A stretch of 64,000 nucleotides of DNA from Planctomycetota bacterium (GTDB lineage: Bacteria; Planctomycetota; PLA2). Positions 62,045-64,000 of the stretch are shown here, one piece after another (positions within the stretch are counted from its first letter, which is position 1; each line of letters starts with the position of its first letter). Both the position numbers and the translations under genes were made by a program. The DNA is taken from contig JAJFFH010000050.1 of assembly GCA_021776735.1 (NCBI GenBank), positions 62,001-126,000 on the forward strand, read 5' to 3'. The notes below the pieces were generated by a model. It was not told the DNA's origin. It saw nothing but the letters and a program-made list of their open reading frames with translations, and searched no databases.

Positions 62045-63001
62045 CTATCCTCTGAGCTGCCGCACGGCGACAAGGCTCAGCAGTACTACGGCCGTCAGCG
62101 CAAGCGTGCTCGGCTCCGGCACCGGCTCGTGCTTGGCAAGGATCGCCCCCGTGAGATCGAGGTTCGTGGCACCGGTGAAATCCGCGCCGAACACGAATGC
62201 GCCGGCGAAATCGACGCCGGCGAAATCGGCGAGGCGGAAGTCGCCATGTTGAAGGTCCGCACCGCCAAGGCGAACGCCGGGGCCCCACCCCGTCCCAAGC
62301 GCCTCCATGTCTCGTAGGTTGGCGTCTCGAAGATCTGCGCCCGTGAACAGGCGAACATCGACATCGACGAGATTGGCCATCTCGAAGCTCGCACGGCGTA
62401 GGTCAGCTCCCCAGAAACGCGGCTCATCGTCCGTTCGAATGCGGCTGAAGTCCGCTCCCCGCGCGTCAACGTTGTCGAAGAGTACGTTTCCGATGTTGAC
62501 TCCAGCGAAGTCAGTTCCCAGCAGAACCGCGCCGTCCCACCCTGTGAAGAAGAATGACGACGACTCGAAGTTGGTGACGAAGCTCAGGCCGGAGAGATTC
62601 GAGCCGCGCACCGCAGACGGGAGCGACGCCGCCCCGCTCAAGGTGGAGTTTCGGAGGTCACGCCCGGAGAAATCCGTCCCCACCAGCTGTGCTCCGTTGA
62701 AGAGCGTATGCGTGTCGATCTGGGCGTCGGCGACAAGCGAGTCCTCAAGGTCGGCTCCCGTGAAGTTGGTACCACGGAGGTCAGCGCCGACGAGGATCGC
62801 ATCGAACATGCTCGCGCCTGAAAAATCGCTAACCGACAGATTCGCGGATGTCAGATTCACGCCAACCAGAGTCTCGCCTGCGTGGTTGTCCGAGGAATGG
62901 TCCTCACCGGCGTGGTCCCCACCTGCAGACAGCGGGTCGGCGCTGACGCGAGATGCTATGACGATCAGCACCAGTACTAGCAGCTTCTTCGCGATCCCCA
63001 T
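62045..63001 (-). CDS. Secreted pentapeptide-repeat protein with PEP-CTERM signal
   Basis: 318 residues. GGGAG precedes ATG 63001. A signal peptide (KKLLVLVLIVIASRVSA) is followed by SAGGDHAGEDHSSDNHAGE, a His/Asp-rich segment, then many pentapeptide repeats of the A(D/N)LxG type (VGADLRGTNFTGADL and so on) forming a beta-helix, and a C-terminal VPEPSTLALTAVVLLSLV plus Arg end: the PEP-CTERM sorting signal. The protein should be exported and sorted by an exosortase. A related gene starts at 63451. Confidence 0.83.
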   Translation of the reverse strand: MGIAKKLLVLVLIVIASRVSADPLSAGGDHAGEDHSSDNHAGETLVGVNLTSANLSVSDFSGASMFDAILVGADLRGTNFTGADLEDSLVADAQIDTHTLFNGAQLVGTDFSGRDLRNSTLSGAASLPSAVRGSNLSGLSFVTNFESSSFFFTGWDGAVLLGTDFAGVNIGNVLFDNVDARGADFSRIRTDDEPRFWGADLRRASFEMANLVDVDVRLFTGADLRDANLRDMEALGTGWGPGVRLGGADLQHGDFRLADFAGVDFAGAFVFGADFTGATNLDLTGAILAKHEPVPEPSTLALTAVVLLSLVAVRQLRG

Positions 63002-63018
63002 GGGCCAACTCCCTTCAT

Positions 63019-63270
63019 GGCGCAAACGCTACCAGCCTCAGCACCTCGTCGCCAAGGTCTACGAGCGGCGCTCCCTCGTCGTCACCACCAACCTGCCCTC
63101 TGCACGCTGGGCCGAGGTCTTTCGCGACGCCACGGCCGCCGCGGCCCGTCATCGACCGCATCGTCCACCACGCCACAGTCCTCCAGACCATGGGCACCAG
63201 CTACCGCCTCAAGGACGCCAAGGCCAGGAACACCAAGCGCCGGAGAAAGGAGGGCACCGCCAGCAAGTGA
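63019..63270 (+). pseudogene. IS21 IstB-like remnant
   Basis: Two frames joined near 63145 encode the IstB C-terminus: YERRSLVVTTNLPSARWAEVF, then VIDRIVHHATVLQTMGTSYRLK to a stop at 63270. IstB is the ATP-binding helper of IS21 transposases. The N-terminal ATPase part is missing and a frameshift is present, so it is a decayed IS fragment between the two pentapeptide genes. Confidence 0.75.
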
Positions 63271-63450
63271 TCCTGGCCGGGGGATCGCCTCCGGTCGCTC
63301 CGGTCCCTCCGGTAGTCCCCCGGAGGGCCACAAAAACAACCATGATCGGCGGTCCCTTTTCAACATGCCGCTGGGGTCCCTCTTTCTCTTGCCGTTCCCA
63401 CCATTGACACGAACGCCACGGTGGCGGTAGCCTCCATGGAGGAGGATACC

Positions 63451-64000
63451 GTGAAGTATCTGGTCATCGTCTGCGCTCTATGCCTTAACGCCCACGCGGA
63501 CCCGTTGACCGCTGGCGGCAACCACGCTGGAGAAGATCACGCGGGACACGACCACTCAGGCGAGCTCCTCGACTTCGCAGACCTTTCGGGCAGCATCCTG
63601 ACGAGTACCGACTTTTCGAAGGCCAGCCTAGCGGACGTGAACTTCACGAACGCGGATCTTCGCGGGGCCAAGTTTACTGGAGCCTACCTCGGCGACGTGA
63701 TCTTGACCGGGGCGTTGTTGACCCCCGAAACAGAGTTCGCCAACTCGATCATGGACAGTGTCGTCGGGCTCTCTAACCGTGATCTCCGCGCATTCGACTT
63801 CAGAGACGTCGCATTCTTCGAGAGCGTCGAATTCAGGAACAGCAACTTGTCCGGATTGGACCTGCGAGACGGATTCGCCCTGATCTTCGACGGAGCGACT
63901 CTCGTCGGTGCTGACCTTCGCGGGTCACGTCAGTTCACAGGCGAGAACGCCGACTTCTACCGTGCCGACCTTCGCCACATCAGCGTAGACGAAACGGACT
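63451..64000 (+). CDS. Secreted pentapeptide-repeat protein, 3' end outside window
   Basis: GTG 63451 has GGAGGA 4 nt upstream (ATG 63436 is an alternative). A signal peptide (KYLVIVCALCLNAHA) leads into ADPLTAGGNHAGEDHAGHDHSG, very similar to the start of the gene at 62045-63001, then pentapeptide repeats (FADLSGSILTSTDFSKASLADV, NADLRGAKFTGAYL). The reading frame is open to the window end. It is a paralogue of the neighbouring pentapeptide gene; a PEP-CTERM end is expected but not seen. Confidence 0.8.
   Translation, partial: MKYLVIVCALCLNAHADPLTAGGNHAGEDHAGHDHSGELLDFADLSGSILTSTDFSKASLADVNFTNADLRGAKFTGAYLGDVILTGALLTPETEFANSIMDSVVGLSNRDLRAFDFRDVAFFESVEFRNSNLSGLDLRDGFALIFDGATLVGADLRGSRQFTGENADFYRADLRHISVDETD

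Overview
The window is a GC-rich bacterial chromosome segment. A PrkA-type kinase, a UDPGP type 1 uridylyltransferase downstream of a complete fatty-acid gene cluster, many lipoproteins and a PEP-CTERM sorting signal together suggest Planctomycetota or a related deep-branching lineage. That placement is inference, because no rRNA or complete marker set is present. UGA is an ordinary stop codon here, with one striking exception (below).

Positions 1-34200 are host backbone, almost all on the minus strand: prkA (cut by the window edge), an MBL exonuclease-like / agmatinase / DHH phosphoesterase run joined by short overlaps, pepA, a carboxypeptidase-regulatory-like membrane protein, dinB, a secreted thioredoxin-like gene, ddl, a plus-strand M48 protease and lipoprotein, the rpmF-plsX-fabD-fabG-acpP-fabF-UDPGP cluster, a serine beta-lactamase-family protein, alaS, recA, thpR, and a PfkB kinase / flippase-like / HEAT-repeat operon. 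The thioredoxin-like gene (11784-12653) has an in-frame UGA exactly where the first cysteine of CxxC should be. Immediately downstream is a perfect 8-bp hairpin with a GGUCA loop at bacterial SECIS spacing, so it is a strong selenoprotein candidate. A dispersed motif, CGGACGGCGAT, recurs about eleven times in this backbone and was not seen in the accessory half.

At 34234 a tRNA-Leu(CAG) gene stops after its anticodon arm and runs into a terminator. From there to about 40.6 kb lies a compact minus-strand mobile element: serine recombinase, a DNA sliding-clamp homologue, ArdC antirestriction protein and several small unknown genes joined by ATGA overlaps. Two intergenic leaders of about 71 bp are near-copies of each other, and a twin palindrome sits at the upstream end.

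Positions 41-64 kb are a defence and debris island. The core is a plus-strand operon of a PLD-SNF2 helicase, a DUF4391-type protein and type III Mod and Res. It is followed by a frameshifted nuclease-like remnant, small unknown genes, an IS3 fragment, an OLD-family ATPase/TOPRIM nuclease paired with a membrane protein, a decayed pentapeptide-TIR gene, a truncated ISNCY transposase, and two related secreted pentapeptide-repeat genes flanking an IS21 IstB remnant. The many broken genes show active turnover of this region.
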